Below are positions 12,601 to 22,369 of a stretch of 64,000 bases of DNA, piece after piece. The translations under genes were made by a program, and so were the position numbers. The notes under the pieces were generated by a model, which did not search any database, was not told the origin of the DNA, and saw only the letters and a list, made by a program, of their open reading frames with translations. The DNA comes from Zarea fungicola (taxonomy: Eukaryota; Ascomycota; Sordariomycetes; Hypocreales; Cordycipitaceae): NCBI GenBank assembly GCA_900169235.1, contig FWCC01000238.1, positions 1 to 64,000 on the forward strand. Reading direction: 5' to 3'. The number at the start of each line of letters is the position of its first letter. Position 1 is the stretch's first letter.

Positions 12601-15600
12601 ACGAGGGAACTTGGCGACGAAGTTACAGACAGTGCGGCCGGCCCGAGGCATGCCTAGAAGCTCACCCATGCGAGGTGGGTCAAGGTCAAAGTAGCTGTCC
12701 CATGCAACATCAATACGTTCAGCCTTTTGAACAACATCGCGGGGGCAGCTAGGGAATTGACGAAGCGGAGACATGGTAGGCCACATTCTCTTCTCGGCCA
12801 TCTTGCAAAGATCTAGGGAAGTCTTTGCGACAGAAGCCCAACCCTTTTTGAGAGCAATCTCAAAGACAGCTCTCAGGATACGGCCAGCACTCTGGGTAAT
12901 GTAAACCATGTCAGCCATGAGGGCCAAGCCATCAAGCGAGAGACGGGAGATGTATGCCTGGAGGAGAACGTTGATCTTGCAGTGCGGCTCCTCGATACTC
13001 TCCTTAACTGGAATCGGTACGCGGCCAAGAAGTTTGGCAAGCTCTAGCTTCTCATCTTGTCGAACAGGGATATACTTGAATTCCGCAGAGAGCGAGAAGA
13101 CGCGGAAAAGTTCGATTGTGGTAATGGAGGGCTGGATAAGGTTGTTATACGTCTCCATCGAGTTGGCTGTAATGTAGTAGTGAGAGGCAATGCGGCCGAG
13201 CTCGCTTGATTGGAAACGTCCGCTTTTTTCGTCATACTTGACAAGGTTTGTCTTTTTGAGGACCATAGCTGCCGCATGGATGAGGTCTACACGTTTCTGC
13301 TCGAGTGCAACATCATCCTCATATTCGGCACCCACTTGATACAGTCCAGGGGACCGTAGCATGCGAACGAAGAGATACGTGTAGCCGAGCCATTCAACAG
13401 CCTCGTCACGCGTTCGGACGTTGCCCAGAACAATTTCTGCGTTTAAGTTGTCGACAAGTTTACTGACAAACTGACTCTCAATAGGAAGCTGTTGGTTTAG
13501 CAACGAAAGATAGTACTGGATTTCAGTCTGCGTAGTGATAATGATACCTTCACCGTAGGTATCGAACTGGGGTCGACCGGCACGGCCAAGCATCTGGAGA
13601 ACGTCCTGGGGGCTTAGCTCAACCCAAGTACCCTTTTCGGGAGAATAAACCTGGGTGCCTTTGATGATGACGGTATGTGCTGGCAGGTTGACACCCCAGG
13701 CTAGGGTGGCTGTACAGACCAGTACTTGAATGGCGCCACGAGCGAAGAGATCCTCAACATCAGTTCTGTCAATACGGTTCATACCAGCGTGATGGATACC
13801 AAAGCCATGGGGTAGCAGATCCTTAAGATCCTTGTCTGATGCCTCGTTGGCCGCCTCTTGGAGAACTTCACGGCTACCAGCATCGTGGCGGAGAATCTGG
13901 TTAATTGTCTCCATCTCCATGGCCTTGTCTCTAATGTAGCGAGCAGTCTTGGCCGTCTCCTTTCGGGAGTGCACGAAGATGAGCATTTGATTTCTGTTGG
14001 TGCCAACATGCTCGATGACCTTGTTATATGTGACATCATTCATCGTCTTTAACTGCTTGATAGCTTTGCGATCAGTCACACCGATGAACTCTTGACGCAA
14101 GGGGCAGGGTCGGAAGGATCCATCAAAGTGGAATAGGCCAGATTCAATGTCAACGCGCAGGAAGCTGGCGACGTCGCGATAGTTAGGGAGTGTAGCAGAC
14201 AAACCGACTAATCGAACGGGCTCGCCGGTTTGTTCCGTCTTACGAATAGTTCGGGCGACAATGCTTTCCAGAACAGGACCGCGGTCATCGTGAAGCAGGT
14301 GAATTTCGTCAATGATGACGAGACGAACAAGATTGGTGTATGAGAGGTCATTTGCCTTTCTTGTAATGACATCCCACTTCTCAGGAGTTGTGACAATGAT
14401 TTGAGTTTCGGCAATTTGAGCTTTGGTGAGCTGGCGATCACCAGTTAATTCTGCAACACGGATACCATATGGCTCGAGGCGCTTGCCAAAGTTGCCAACT
14501 TGTTCCTGGACAAGAGCTTTTAGTGGTGCAATGTAAACAATCTTGAAGGAATCGAGGTCGATATCACCAGTTTCGGTATTCCTGTTCTTTCCGATTTCAC
14601 GCAGGATAGTCAGCATGGCAACGTTGGTTTTGCCACTACCTGTTGGTGCGCAGATGAGCATGTTACCATCATCACCGAATGCTGTCGGATAGCATTTTGA
14701 CTGAATCTTGTTAAGCGATTTAGTAGTGCCGAAGGGACCACGCGACCACTCAGGCATGTCGGCAATTGGAACCAGTATATCATCGGGGTCGCTTCGCTTT
14801 TTAGGTGGTGGTACGTGGATTTCCTCGTATCCTTTGAATGAGCGCTTGGTTGAGCCCTCGGGGAGTCTGACTTTTGGGTTGGTCATCAAGTGGTTTCCTT
14901 GATCAAAGACGAGATTATCAAGGTTGATAAGCCTTCTTGGTTGGAGACCGCCAACAAGACGGCCTTCGGCGGTCTCCTCTTTTTGGCCTTCCGCTGTGAA
15001 TGATGCAGGAACATCAATATCCATCTTCATACTCCTGCGACCAGCATCACCGCCAGGTTTGCCATGTAACTCGTTGAGAATATTTTGCAACCCCTCAGAA
15101 GCCATCTCGCGCTCCACTTCCTCACGAGCAGCATCATTCTCTGCTCTTGCAAGCTGGGTAAGCCAAAATACCTTTTCTCTGTTCCCTACAAGTCTTTGAA
15201 CAAGGTCATGGTGTTCAAAGTCGAAGAGTTCCATGAGGTCATTCTCTATTTCGCGCAGCGCCTTTTCCTCGCCACCCGCCTCATCAGGCTCTCCCGATAG
15301 AATGCGAAGAGCGTCTTTTGTTTTATCGGTCTGTTCATGGGCATCAGGGTAAAATGCACCAATCTCTCTTTGTAGCCAGAACGCGTCAATGTCTCTGGCT
15401 GCAATAGACCCTTTCTCAGTCGGTTTGGCTTTGCTGCTAGATTTCCCAGCATCAAGTATCATCTCGTCGTCGTCATCCTTGACTTCGGTGTCAGGCTTGA
15501 GTGTATCATCTTCATTACGATCCTCATCTTCGTCTTCACTATCTGATGACTCATCCCGCACTTCGGGGACGATTTCATCCTCATCCTCGTCGTCAAAGTC

Positions 15601-16278
15601 AACAGCGACACCTTGGCGCTCGTCGATTTCAGCGTCGCCTCCAGCGCCATCGCCCATGTTGACATCTTCATCATCATCTTGGGCATCGTAGTCTGTTATC
15701 TTCTTGCCGAGATTTATCAACTCGTTGAACTGTTTGGGGCTGAGTGCCGCGCCCAGGATGTCGTCGACTTCTTTCTTCTTGTCCAGGTCCTTTAGATCAT
15801 CGTCTTTAAGATATTCCAGGACCGCGTCTGCTGCACTTCGGACGACTTCGTGAGGTACATCGCCAAGGGTAGTGGCAATAAGTGTGAGTATTAAATCAAA
15901 GGTGGCGCGTGTGGCGAGCGTTCGAGGCCGGTATGTGATGCCCTCGACCACTGGTTCGTTCGCGCCTAGGACGCCGGAGCCGCGAAGTTGAGCAGCATCA
16001 GCCTTTCGTTTCAGCTGTTCGCGCATAAGAACGTCTTGGCCCTCTTCCATGCTGCCTCGTTGAATATCTGGCATTCCGGGCTGCTTCTTTTGCTTTGGGA
16101 CCTCATCACGACCGACGCGGGCACCCATGTCCCTGATGCTCAGGCGTCCCGCCAGAGACTCTGGGTCACCGGTTGCCTCATTATTTCGCCGTGAGACAAA
16201 CCGACGGTCCGCCTGGAGAACCAGGTTGGACATGGCCGAGTATTTGTATTGGGAGACATCGCGCTGACCTTCCGACAT
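9673..16278 (-). CDS. BRR2: Pre-mRNA splicing helicase BRR2 (U5 snRNP, Ski2-like)
   Basis: ATP-dependent RNA helicase that unwinds U4/U6 to activate the spliceosome. It is one uninterrupted frame of 2201 residues, close to the 2163 of yeast Brr2. The start at MSEGQRDVSQYKYSAMSNL was chosen over an ATG 68 codons upstream because the family begins with this motif. Two helicase cassettes are visible. The first has Walker A APTGSGKT near residue 546 and DEIH near 657, with HHAGM and GRAGRP motifs. The second has APTGSGKS near 1398 and DDIH near 1501 and is the usual regulatory, degenerate copy. Each cassette is followed by a Sec63 unit. The N-terminal ~450 residues contain an acidic Asp/Glu block and the conserved RPRTLATRATFDLI stretch. 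The C-terminus is acidic. A coding region of 6.6 kb without introns is notable beside intron-rich neighbours. Confidence 0.97.
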   Translation of the reverse strand: MSEGQRDVSQYKYSAMSNLVLQADRRFVSRRNNEATGDPESLAGRLSIRDMGARVGRDEVPKQKKQPGMPDIQRGSMEEGQDVLMREQLKRKADAAQLRGSGVLGANEPVVEGITYRPRTLATRATFDLILTLIATTLGDVPHEVVRSAADAVLEYLKDDDLKDLDKKKEVDDILGAALSPKQFNELINLGKKITDYDAQDDDEDVNMGDGAGGDAEIDERQGVAVDFDDEDEDEIVPEVRDESSDSEDEDEDRNEDDTLKPDTEVKDDDDEMILDAGKSSSKAKPTEKGSIAARDIDAFWLQREIGAFYPDAHEQTDKTKDALRILSGEPDEAGGEEKALREIENDLMELFDFEHHDLVQRLVGNREKVFWLTQLARAENDAAREEVEREMASEGLQNILNELHGKPGGDAGRRSMKMDIDVPASFTAEGQKEETAEGRLVGGLQPRRLINLDNLVFDQGNHLMTNPKVRLPEGSTKRSFKGYEEIHVPPPKKRSDPDDILVPIADMPEWSRGPFGTTKSLNKIQSKCYPTAFGDDGNMLICAPTGSGKTNVAMLTILREIGKNRNTETGDIDLDSFKIVYIAPLKALVQEQVGNFGKRLEPYGIRVAELTGDRQLTKAQIAETQIIVTTPEKWDVITRKANDLSYTNLVRLVIIDEIHLLHDDRGPVLESIVARTIRKTEQTGEPVRLVGLSATLPNYRDVASFLRVDIESGLFHFDGSFRPCPLRQEFIGVTDRKAIKQLKTMNDVTYNKVIEHVGTNRNQMLIFVHSRKETAKTARYIRDKAMEMETINQILRHDAGSREVLQEAANEASDKDLKDLLPHGFGIHHAGMNRIDRTDVEDLFARGAIQVLVCTATLAWGVNLPAHTVIIKGTQVYSPEKGTWVELSPQDVLQMLGRAGRPQFDTYGEGIIITTQTEIQYYLSLLNQQLPIESQFVSKLVDNLNAEIVLGNVRTRDEAVEWLGYTYLFVRMLRSPGLYQVGAEYEDDVALEQKRVDLIHAAAMVLKKTNLVKYDEKSGRFQSSELGRIASHYYITANSMETYNNLIQPSITTIELFRVFSLSAEFKYIPVRQDEKLELAKLLGRVPIPVKESIEEPHCKINVLLQAYISRLSLDGLALMADMVYITQSAGRILRAVFEIALKKGWASVAKTSLDLCKMAEKRMWPTMSPLRQFPSCPRDVVQKAERIDVAWDSYFDLDPPRMGELLGMPRAGRTVCNFVAKFPRVDIQAQVQPITRSMLKVELAITPNFEWDDAVHSGAESFWIFVEDCDGEDILFHDTFLLRKDYAVAESNEHIVDFTVPMTDPMPPNYFISVVSDRWMHSETRIPVSFHKLILPEKFPPHTELLDLQPLPVSALKVASYVKLYPDWKQFNKIQTQVFNSLYKTDQNVFVGAPTGSGKSVCAEFALLRHWANEDSGRAVYIAPFQELVDARLQDWQKRLSHLAGGKEVVKLTGETATDLKMLEQGDLILATPTQWDVLSRQWKRRKNVQSVQLFIADDIHLLGGPQGYVYEIIVSRMHYIRTQTELPLRIVALSVSLASARDIGEWIDAKKHDIYNFSPHVRPLPLELHIQAFSNPHFPSLMLAMAKPTYNAITQMSPDNPAIVFVPNRKQTRGTARDLLAACVADEDEDRFLHVDVEQMKPLLDRIHEEALAEALSHGIGYYHEALSQSDKRIVKHLFDNGALQILVASREVCWELTSTAHLVIVMGTQYFEGREHRYVDYPLSEVLQMFGKALRPSKDSRGRGVLMLPQVKRDYYKKFLSEALPVESHLHNYLHDAFVTEISTKMIESGEDAINWSTFTYFYRRLLANPSYYGLTSTTHEGLSQYMSDLVETTLRELDESKIIDVDDEDGSVTPQNAAMIAAYYNISYITMQTFLLSLSARTKLKGILEIVTSATEFESIQVRRHEDGLLRRIYDRIPVKMAQPIFDSPHFKAFVLLQAHFSRMQLPIDLAKDQEVLLSRALSLLSAIVDILSSDGHLNTVNAMEMSQMVVQAMWDRDSPLKQIPHFGSEVVKVANEFGIKDIFDFMEAMNPEENADYKNLIKRLGLSQKQLGEAANFTNDNYPDLELEHQVLGEAEIRAGEPAYLNVKISRNLEEEEGEYDSTVHAPFYPAKKMENWWLVVGEDKTNSLLAIKRITIGRELNIRLEYTVPIPGDHKLKLLLMSDSYVGVDQEREFSITAAEGMDVDSDEEEEEDE

Positions 16279-18567
16279 GTTGGCAGTTTGTCGTCCAAGC
16301 TCTTCGAAGGGATGAAGAACGTCGATTTGCTCGACGGTGGCTCGCAGAGCTTGACCGCTAATATAACATGAGCTGCTGCCCTGGATAATTGTCTGCAATG
16401 CGTTTCGGGGCAGGGGCGATTCAGGCAGCGCGCAATGCTGAAAATTGAAAGATGATGTTGGGGTTGTTTGAAGGTATCGCACCGATAAATTTCAGATCCA
16501 GCCTCCAGGGTACGCTAATGCCGTAATAGGCATAGCGTCAACTGGCCACAAATGGCTGTTGCGACTGCAATAGGACAGACATTTTCGAGCAGACTTTGCA
16601 GACAGGTGGTGTATATAGTTTGCCAAAAGAGAAAGAAAAAATTGCTCCAGGTACTCCAAAATGTAAGCTTTGCTATTCTTGTTCATACTGATAAGTAAGT
16701 TTTCGGCGTCTCTATACTATGCGTTGCCTGGGCCACGATGGGAGGTGTGGATGTATAGTCAGTCTCGAAGGGCCTGCCATATGGACAGTTTAAGCAAAGC
16801 AGAGGAAGCTACACTCGTAATATTATATGTTGACATGAATGATTGTCGTCAAATATGGAGTGCTAGATGTAGCATTGCCGCTTGGCGAGCGCCAATAACA
16901 ACGGCTGGATGTCCTACATGATGAATTGTCGCAATGGACCAAATAGCCACCATGCACAGAGAACTCAAATACAGTATGATGTATAGAATATAATTCGAAA
17001 GATGAATGACATAATAAAATAGTCTACAATATTGCAATATTGAAACTCAATACATTGCAGCCAGGGAAGGGTCGAATACGCATCCCGCTTAGTTCAGCGT
17101 GCTTTTCTTATGGTTAGAATTCTCATGGCAGCATTACCTCCGGGAGCAGAAGGTAAGTCGAAAAATCATATTTACAGCGGACATGAACTAGGACCTGATT
17201 GTTGACGGCGCACGTTTTATTATAGTTCAATGAAATGATGTATACCCGTGGTCGTGTGCGAACTTTTAACCAAAGCGGCCATTCACTAACACGTAGGCTA
17301 GGCACAAGGACGGTTGAAAGAACTGGACGATTCATATGGTCACTGCGTTGAAACTTCTAACAGGGTTTTTTCTCCGGTTTCTCAACAAGCGTGGCGGCCT
17401 TCTGGTTACTTTGATAATGAGTACAGGGTAGGTGCCAAATGCCGAGCGCAAAATGCCACAAGCTTTACTTCGTACACTGTACTCTGTAGAAGTCTTACTG
17501 TTATAACCGGTTCAGTTTGTAACCGTGATTCCGTTTAATAATTGGCAGAAGCCATCCAGGTCCGGCCGGCCGTCATTCTCGTGACAACAGATTTTTGGTA
17601 CTAATTCTGGACACAAAGCAAATCGAACGAAGTACTTCACTTCCTAGGTAGCCATCTTAGAGCAAATAAGGAAATAGGAAGTTACCGTCACAGCTGATGC
17701 AACTGGGGTCTCTGGGGGCTTAAAGGGTAAGCAGTCGCAGAGGAAAGTTCTATTAGATCGAGCAAATTTTCAATCTTCACGTATTAATAAAAACCTGCGA
17801 GGCTTGGGATGCCAAAAAGCCCCTTCTTAATGAGGCACGGAGTATTCCGTTCTCCTATCCATACCATGCTAAAATGATTCACATGTAAACTTTATGAACT
17901 GCACCACTTCCCGGCAGGATATTCGCGGGTCTCTCCGGCAAAGCAGTTCATGGAGCGAGGCGCCTACCACATGTCCCGCCACGAGTCTGTATACACATAT
18001 GTCTCTTGGTGGCCACCAATTAAACCTTCAGGCAATGACTAGTTTCACATGCAGGAGCAAAAGAGCGTAATTTTAGGGATATAGCGGCGCTGAATGTCTC
18101 TTCGCCCGATGGAGCAGACAATTAAAGGAGGAAGACGCTGAATCAACTGGCGAACGCCGTCTCAACATAGAGGCATCTTGCAATGGTACTAATAATAGTA
18201 AATAAAGCAAAGCAAAGCAAAAACAAGGGAGAGGAAAAGAGCAGGAAACAAAAAGAAAATTGAAGCAAAGGGGAGGCCATGGCTGAAAATAAAAAGCAAC
18301 CAAAACGGTGGCAGTTGACCGAGAGTTGAATAGCGTAGGTGGCGCGTTTATGCAGGGGAAGCTGGCAATATGCCTGGCAATTATCTTACCCAATGAACAT
18401 GTGCCGCTGATCTGCCTGACCAATCGGCTTCATACGCTGGGCGGAGAGTCCTCTTGGTCCATTGGGCGATGTTAAGACATTTGCCTGCGTCTCATAATTT
18501 CCAGGACCTTTGGAATTGAGTAGTCAACTGTCATAGCGCACCGGCAATTTCTAGCGTGGGCCAGTCC

Positions 18568-18617
18568 ATGTGGTTGGTCCGACGTTCCCACATCTCATGA
18601 ACGGGGACCAACCACAT
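18568..18617. repeat. Perfect 13-bp inverted repeat
   Basis: Arms at 18568-18580 and 18605-18617 (atgtggttggtcc and its exact reverse complement) are separated by 24 nt. It could be a binding site for a dimeric regulator, a hairpin or the remnant of a small transposon; the flanks show no obvious target-site duplication. Confidence 0.85.
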
Positions 18618-19470
18618 AACAGCCTATTGGGACTAGCCACAGGGGGAGGAGTCAGTTCCTACGGTTTTAACCAGTTGTCAAAGCTCTCAGCGCGCGTTGT
18701 AGTCTTTGTTGACCTCCGAGGCTCCGCCCTCTTGGCGTAATGGCTATGGACCTATTTTCGGTTGGACGATCAGGTACCAAAAGAGTTAATTTTGACCCCT
18801 GCCAGCAACCTTGGGCGGGACACTTGTGCGGCTCGCCGTTCAGATCACATTTGCGGCCGTACGAGTTCCCGTAATGAGGTATTACTGGGATCTTCTTCAG
18901 TCCACGAAACTTTGGTTTTCTTTTTGGTAGCGGGGCCTTGCAATTCAATTGTGGCGATACTCAGTAAGTTATGCTTTTGATCAAATGAGAGTCCTTGGCT
19001 ACATGGGATGCATAATCGCGGCGTAGTGCAATGCATTATTATGGAGGTTCTGATTGTATGACCTTGCCGTCCCCGCCGATCACAATGCAATTACACAAGG
19101 GCATTGAATATCCTAAAATTTGCCAGCGAATATCAATTTGAGTCGTCTTTGGACCCTGGAATAGACGGCTTGCAGGATAAAACCGCCTCATATTTGTCTG
19201 GAATCATCAGAGAATGGTAATGGTCATATTTGCAACTCTATGTACCGAGGGTGGCGCACGAGCTCACGATTCATATGACAAGGATCGTGTAAGGCTGCGT
19301 CTGATCGCGCTTGGACTTGTACCCAGGAACCAGCCTTGGCATGTCTTGAGTGCACCGCATGTTCAATCAGTTGTGGCGCCACGATTAGGAGAACTGCCCG
19401 GCTGTATAGTTGTGGGTATGTGGTGGGCTTCCTTGTAAGTTACGGACTGCCCAGATGCTCTCCCAGTCGA

Positions 19471-19478
19471 TAATAAAA
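19471..19478 (+). promoter_or_regulatory. TATA-like element of the repeat adhesin
   Basis: A taataaaa sequence lies about 140 bp before the start codon, followed by a pyrimidine-rich leader. The position fits a TATA element; assignment is by pattern only. Confidence 0.35.
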
Positions 19479-19618
19479 ACGGACGAAACCCCCCCTCGAG
19501 ACTGCGTTTGATCAGCAAGCCAGTCATCTCACACTCTTTTCTTCAAGTCATTTCCTTTGCTTTCAACTTTGGTTGAACAAGTCAGTCTTTATTCGTCTAC
19601 ACTTATTTCATAATCATA

Positions 19619-21649
19619 ATGAAGGTTTCTGCGGTTCGCGCTGCCGTTGGCGCCGCTATCATCAGCCAGGTTGCGGTAAGTCTTCATACATGACACCCAT
19701 ACGCAAAGCTCACCAACGAAACTAACGTGTCGGCACAACAGGCCACTCCGTTGGTCGGTTTACCCATCAATCTCTGCCTTGGGATCCTTGGCTCTGTCGA
19801 ATGTCACCAAAAGGCTAACGCAGACGGTGTCGTCGACGTTCCGCTCGATCTCTGCCTTGGAATTCTGGGCAGCGCCAAGTGCAACCAGAAGTCTGGCAAC
19901 GGGGGCAACGGTGATTCTGGCAGCCTGATCAATGTTCCCCTCAATATCTGCCTCGGTATCCTTGGTGATGCAGAATGCAAGCAAAAGTCCACCTCTGGTG
20001 GTCTTATCTCTGTCCCCCTCAACACCTGCATCGGCGCAATTGGCGAGGCCAAATGTAAGCAGGCCTCCGCGGGTGGTAATGGTGGCAGCCTTGTCAGCAT
20101 CCCTATCAACCTCTGTGCTGGTGTTCTTGGTGAGGCAGAATGCAAGCAGAAGTCCAGCTCCGGCGGTCTCGTTTCTGTTCCTCTTAACAGTTGCATTGCT
20201 GCTCTTGGCGAGGCCAAGTGCCAGCAGCAGTCCACAAGCACCAACAGTACCCTGATCAGCATTCCTGTTAACCTGTGCGCTGGTGTTCTTGGAGAAGCTG
20301 AGTGTAAGCAGAAGTCCAGCTCTGGCGGTCTAGTTTCTGTTCCTCTTAACAGTTGCATTGCTGCTCTTGGTGAGGCCAAGTGCCAGCAAGAGTCAACTGG
20401 AGGCAATGATGGTACCCTGATTAGTATCCCTGTCAATGTCTGCGCTGGCGTTCTTGGTGAGGCTGAGTGCAAGCAAAAGTCTACCTCTGGCGGTCTTGTC
20501 TCTATTCCTCTTAACGTCTGTGCCGCTGTTCTCGGCAAGGCTAAGTGCCAGCAGGAGTCAACTGGAGGCAGCAATGGTACCCTGATTAGCATTCCTGTCA
20601 ATGTCTGCGCTGGCGTTCTTGGTGAGGCTGAGTGCAAGCAAAAGTCTACCTCTGGCGGTCTAGTCTCTATTCCTCTCAATGTCTGCGTTGCTGCTCTTGG
20701 TGAGGTCAAGTGCCAGCAGGAGGCCAATGGCGGATCTGGTGGTCTCGTCAGCGTCCCCGTCAACGTATGTGCCGCCGTCCTTGGCGAGGCTCAGTGCAAA
20801 CAGACCTCCAGCTCCGGCGGCCTCGTCAACGTACCCCTCAACTCCTGCATCGCTGTCCTTGGCAAGGCCCAGTGCAACCAGAAACCTGTCAAGACCATCA
20901 CTGCCACCAACACTGTCACTTCTACTAGCAGCGGCAGCACCTCTACCACATCTGCTGGCTCGTCCACCACTCGCTCTGATGTCAGCTCCTCCACCTCTGC
21001 CTCCTCCAGCACTGGCGCTGGCTCTGCCTCCAACACTGGCACTGGCTCTGCTACCACCTCTGCCCCCTCCAGCACTGCCCCCGGCTCCGTCACCCTGACT
21101 ACCTCGACTGTCTTCACCACCAAGCACGTCACCATCACCAAGTGCCCTGCCACGGTGACCAACTGCCCCGCCTCTTCTACTGTCGTCACCACTGTCACCG
21201 TTCCTGTGACTACCATCGTCTGCCCCATCAATGGTACCTCTACTGGCAGTGCTTCGACGGGCGTCCCTACTGGTGGCGCCTCTACCGGCGTCCCTACTGG
21301 TGTCGCTTCTACCGGCAGTGCTTCGACCGGCGTCCCTACTGGTGTTGCTTCTACCGGCGTCCCTACTGGTGTCGCTTCTACCGGCGTCCCTACCGGCAGT
21401 GCTTCAACCGGCGTCCCTACTGGTGGCGTCCCTACCGGCAGTGCTTCGACCTTCACATCTGTCCGCCCCAAGCCCAGCAGCACTGCCAACCCTACCAACT
21501 CTGGCTCTAACAGCGCTACTGGAACTGGCCCGGTTGTCACTGGTCCTTCCAAGACTACGACACCTGTCGTCCCAGTCGGCGCTGCTGGTCGTGCTCAGAT
21601 CTCGGCTCTCGCCGTTCTTGGCATGATCCTCCCTGCTGTTCTCTTTTAA
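19619..21649 (+). CDS. GPI-anchored cell-surface protein with 14 cysteine-pair tandem repeats
   Basis: Predicted secreted wall protein of 654 residues from two exons (19619-19675 and 19742-21649). The short first exon encodes a signal peptide (MKVSAVRAAVGAAIISQVA). Fourteen tandem units of about 26-32 residues follow to about residue 405. Each has a PLNxCxxxLGxAxCxQ core with two cysteines separated by seven or eight residues, and each is linked by a Ser/Gly-rich spacer. Next come a Ser/Thr-rich stalk, a Thr/Val-rich segment with four cysteines (HVTITKCPATVTNCPASS region) shared with fungal GPI adhesins, about six ASTGVPTG repeats, and a hydrophobic C-terminus (ISALAVLGMILPAVLF) suited to GPI attachment. 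Family knowledge suggests a role in adhesion or surface properties; I do not recognise a named orthologue for the repeat. Long antisense frames here are repeat artefacts. Confidence 0.85.
19742..20895 (+). repeat. Coding tandem repeats, 14 units with a 165-bp higher-order period
   Basis: Units of about 78-96 nt each encode one cysteine pair. The middle units alternate between two subtypes (CAGVLGEAECKQKS and CIAALGEAKCQQ), giving a 165-bp double unit. Successive copies begin near 20252, 20417 and 20582 and are almost identical, pointing to recent duplication of pairs. Confidence 0.88.
21237..21450 (+). repeat. ASTGVPTG-coding minisatellite
   Basis: About 24-nt units encode Ala-Ser-Thr-Gly-Val-Pro-Thr-Gly, alternating with GSASTG variants, inside the adhesin stalk. 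Such stalk repeats commonly vary in number between strains. Confidence 0.85.
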
Positions 21650-22369
21650 ACGACCACCCTATTCTTCATTTCATGACCAACATAACTATTTTTTTTAATG
21701 TACATCTCTTTGGCTCTATAGAAATAGTCCAGAAATTTATTTAGACTCAAGAATAAACGTTGTCATTTTTCCCAAATTCTGCCCAACCGTAGATAGCACC
21801 TTTTTTCCGTATGATGATTCACGTCAACCACAAGATAGCCGATAATCTAAGAAACTAAACCAATTAAGCAGACTCTTACACCAGTGTGTTGTAGTTATAC
21901 CCTTTTCGATTTGGCATTGCTGGTTCATGTCGTAAATACTGGGTCATACTCACGTCAGGGTACACACTTGAAACGTATCTTGGTGTAGGTGAAGTGCTTC
22001 GTTCACTGCAAAACTCGGTATCCTCAAAGGTTAGTTACCCGCCCCAGATGGCCCAGACATGTTATAGCAGTTGATTTTCTTTTCATCTGTTTTAACTGTA
22101 AGAAAAAGATAGACGCCAAAAGTTTTGTGTGTTTCTTGGTTTCTCTCCATCTCTCCTATTCCAAGATCCCAATATACCAACCATCAACTGTGATCCTACT
22201 GACCACGAAGAACCAACAAACAAATAAAATAAAATAAAACCTCTTCTTATTTTGCGCTTAACTTCCTGTTGAGGCACATGCAACCAAATCTCTCCATAAC
22301 ATCTCCATCTTCTTTTTCTTTTTCTTTTTTAAAAAAAAGTTATTCATATTTTGTAGCACTTGTGTACAT
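21650..22369. other. Convergent 3' spacer between the adhesin and CPA2
   Basis: This holds the 3' UTRs of two converging genes. It is AT-rich, with T runs and AATAAA-like sequence near 21750 on the plus strand. No gene is supported. Confidence 0.5.

Larger units (their letters stand above)
16279..19618. promoter_or_regulatory. 3.3-kb intergenic region, head-to-head promoters of BRR2 and the repeat adhesin
   Basis: No gene is supported; frames are short and family-less. The BRR2 side contains its 5' UTR. The adhesin side contains three CCAAT/ATTGG boxes at about 18390-18470, a perfect 13-bp inverted repeat and a pyrimidine-rich stretch just upstream of the adhesin ATG, typical of strongly expressed fungal genes. 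The length is consistent with a highly regulated surface-protein promoter (inference). Confidence 0.5.

Noticed and set aside
19804..20763. 319-codon antisense frame over the adhesin repeats, and others at 20660-21127 and 20791-21552
   Set aside because: They arise because the repeat period is a multiple of three and lacks stops on both strands; the plus-strand product has a signal peptide, conserved cysteines and a GPI end.
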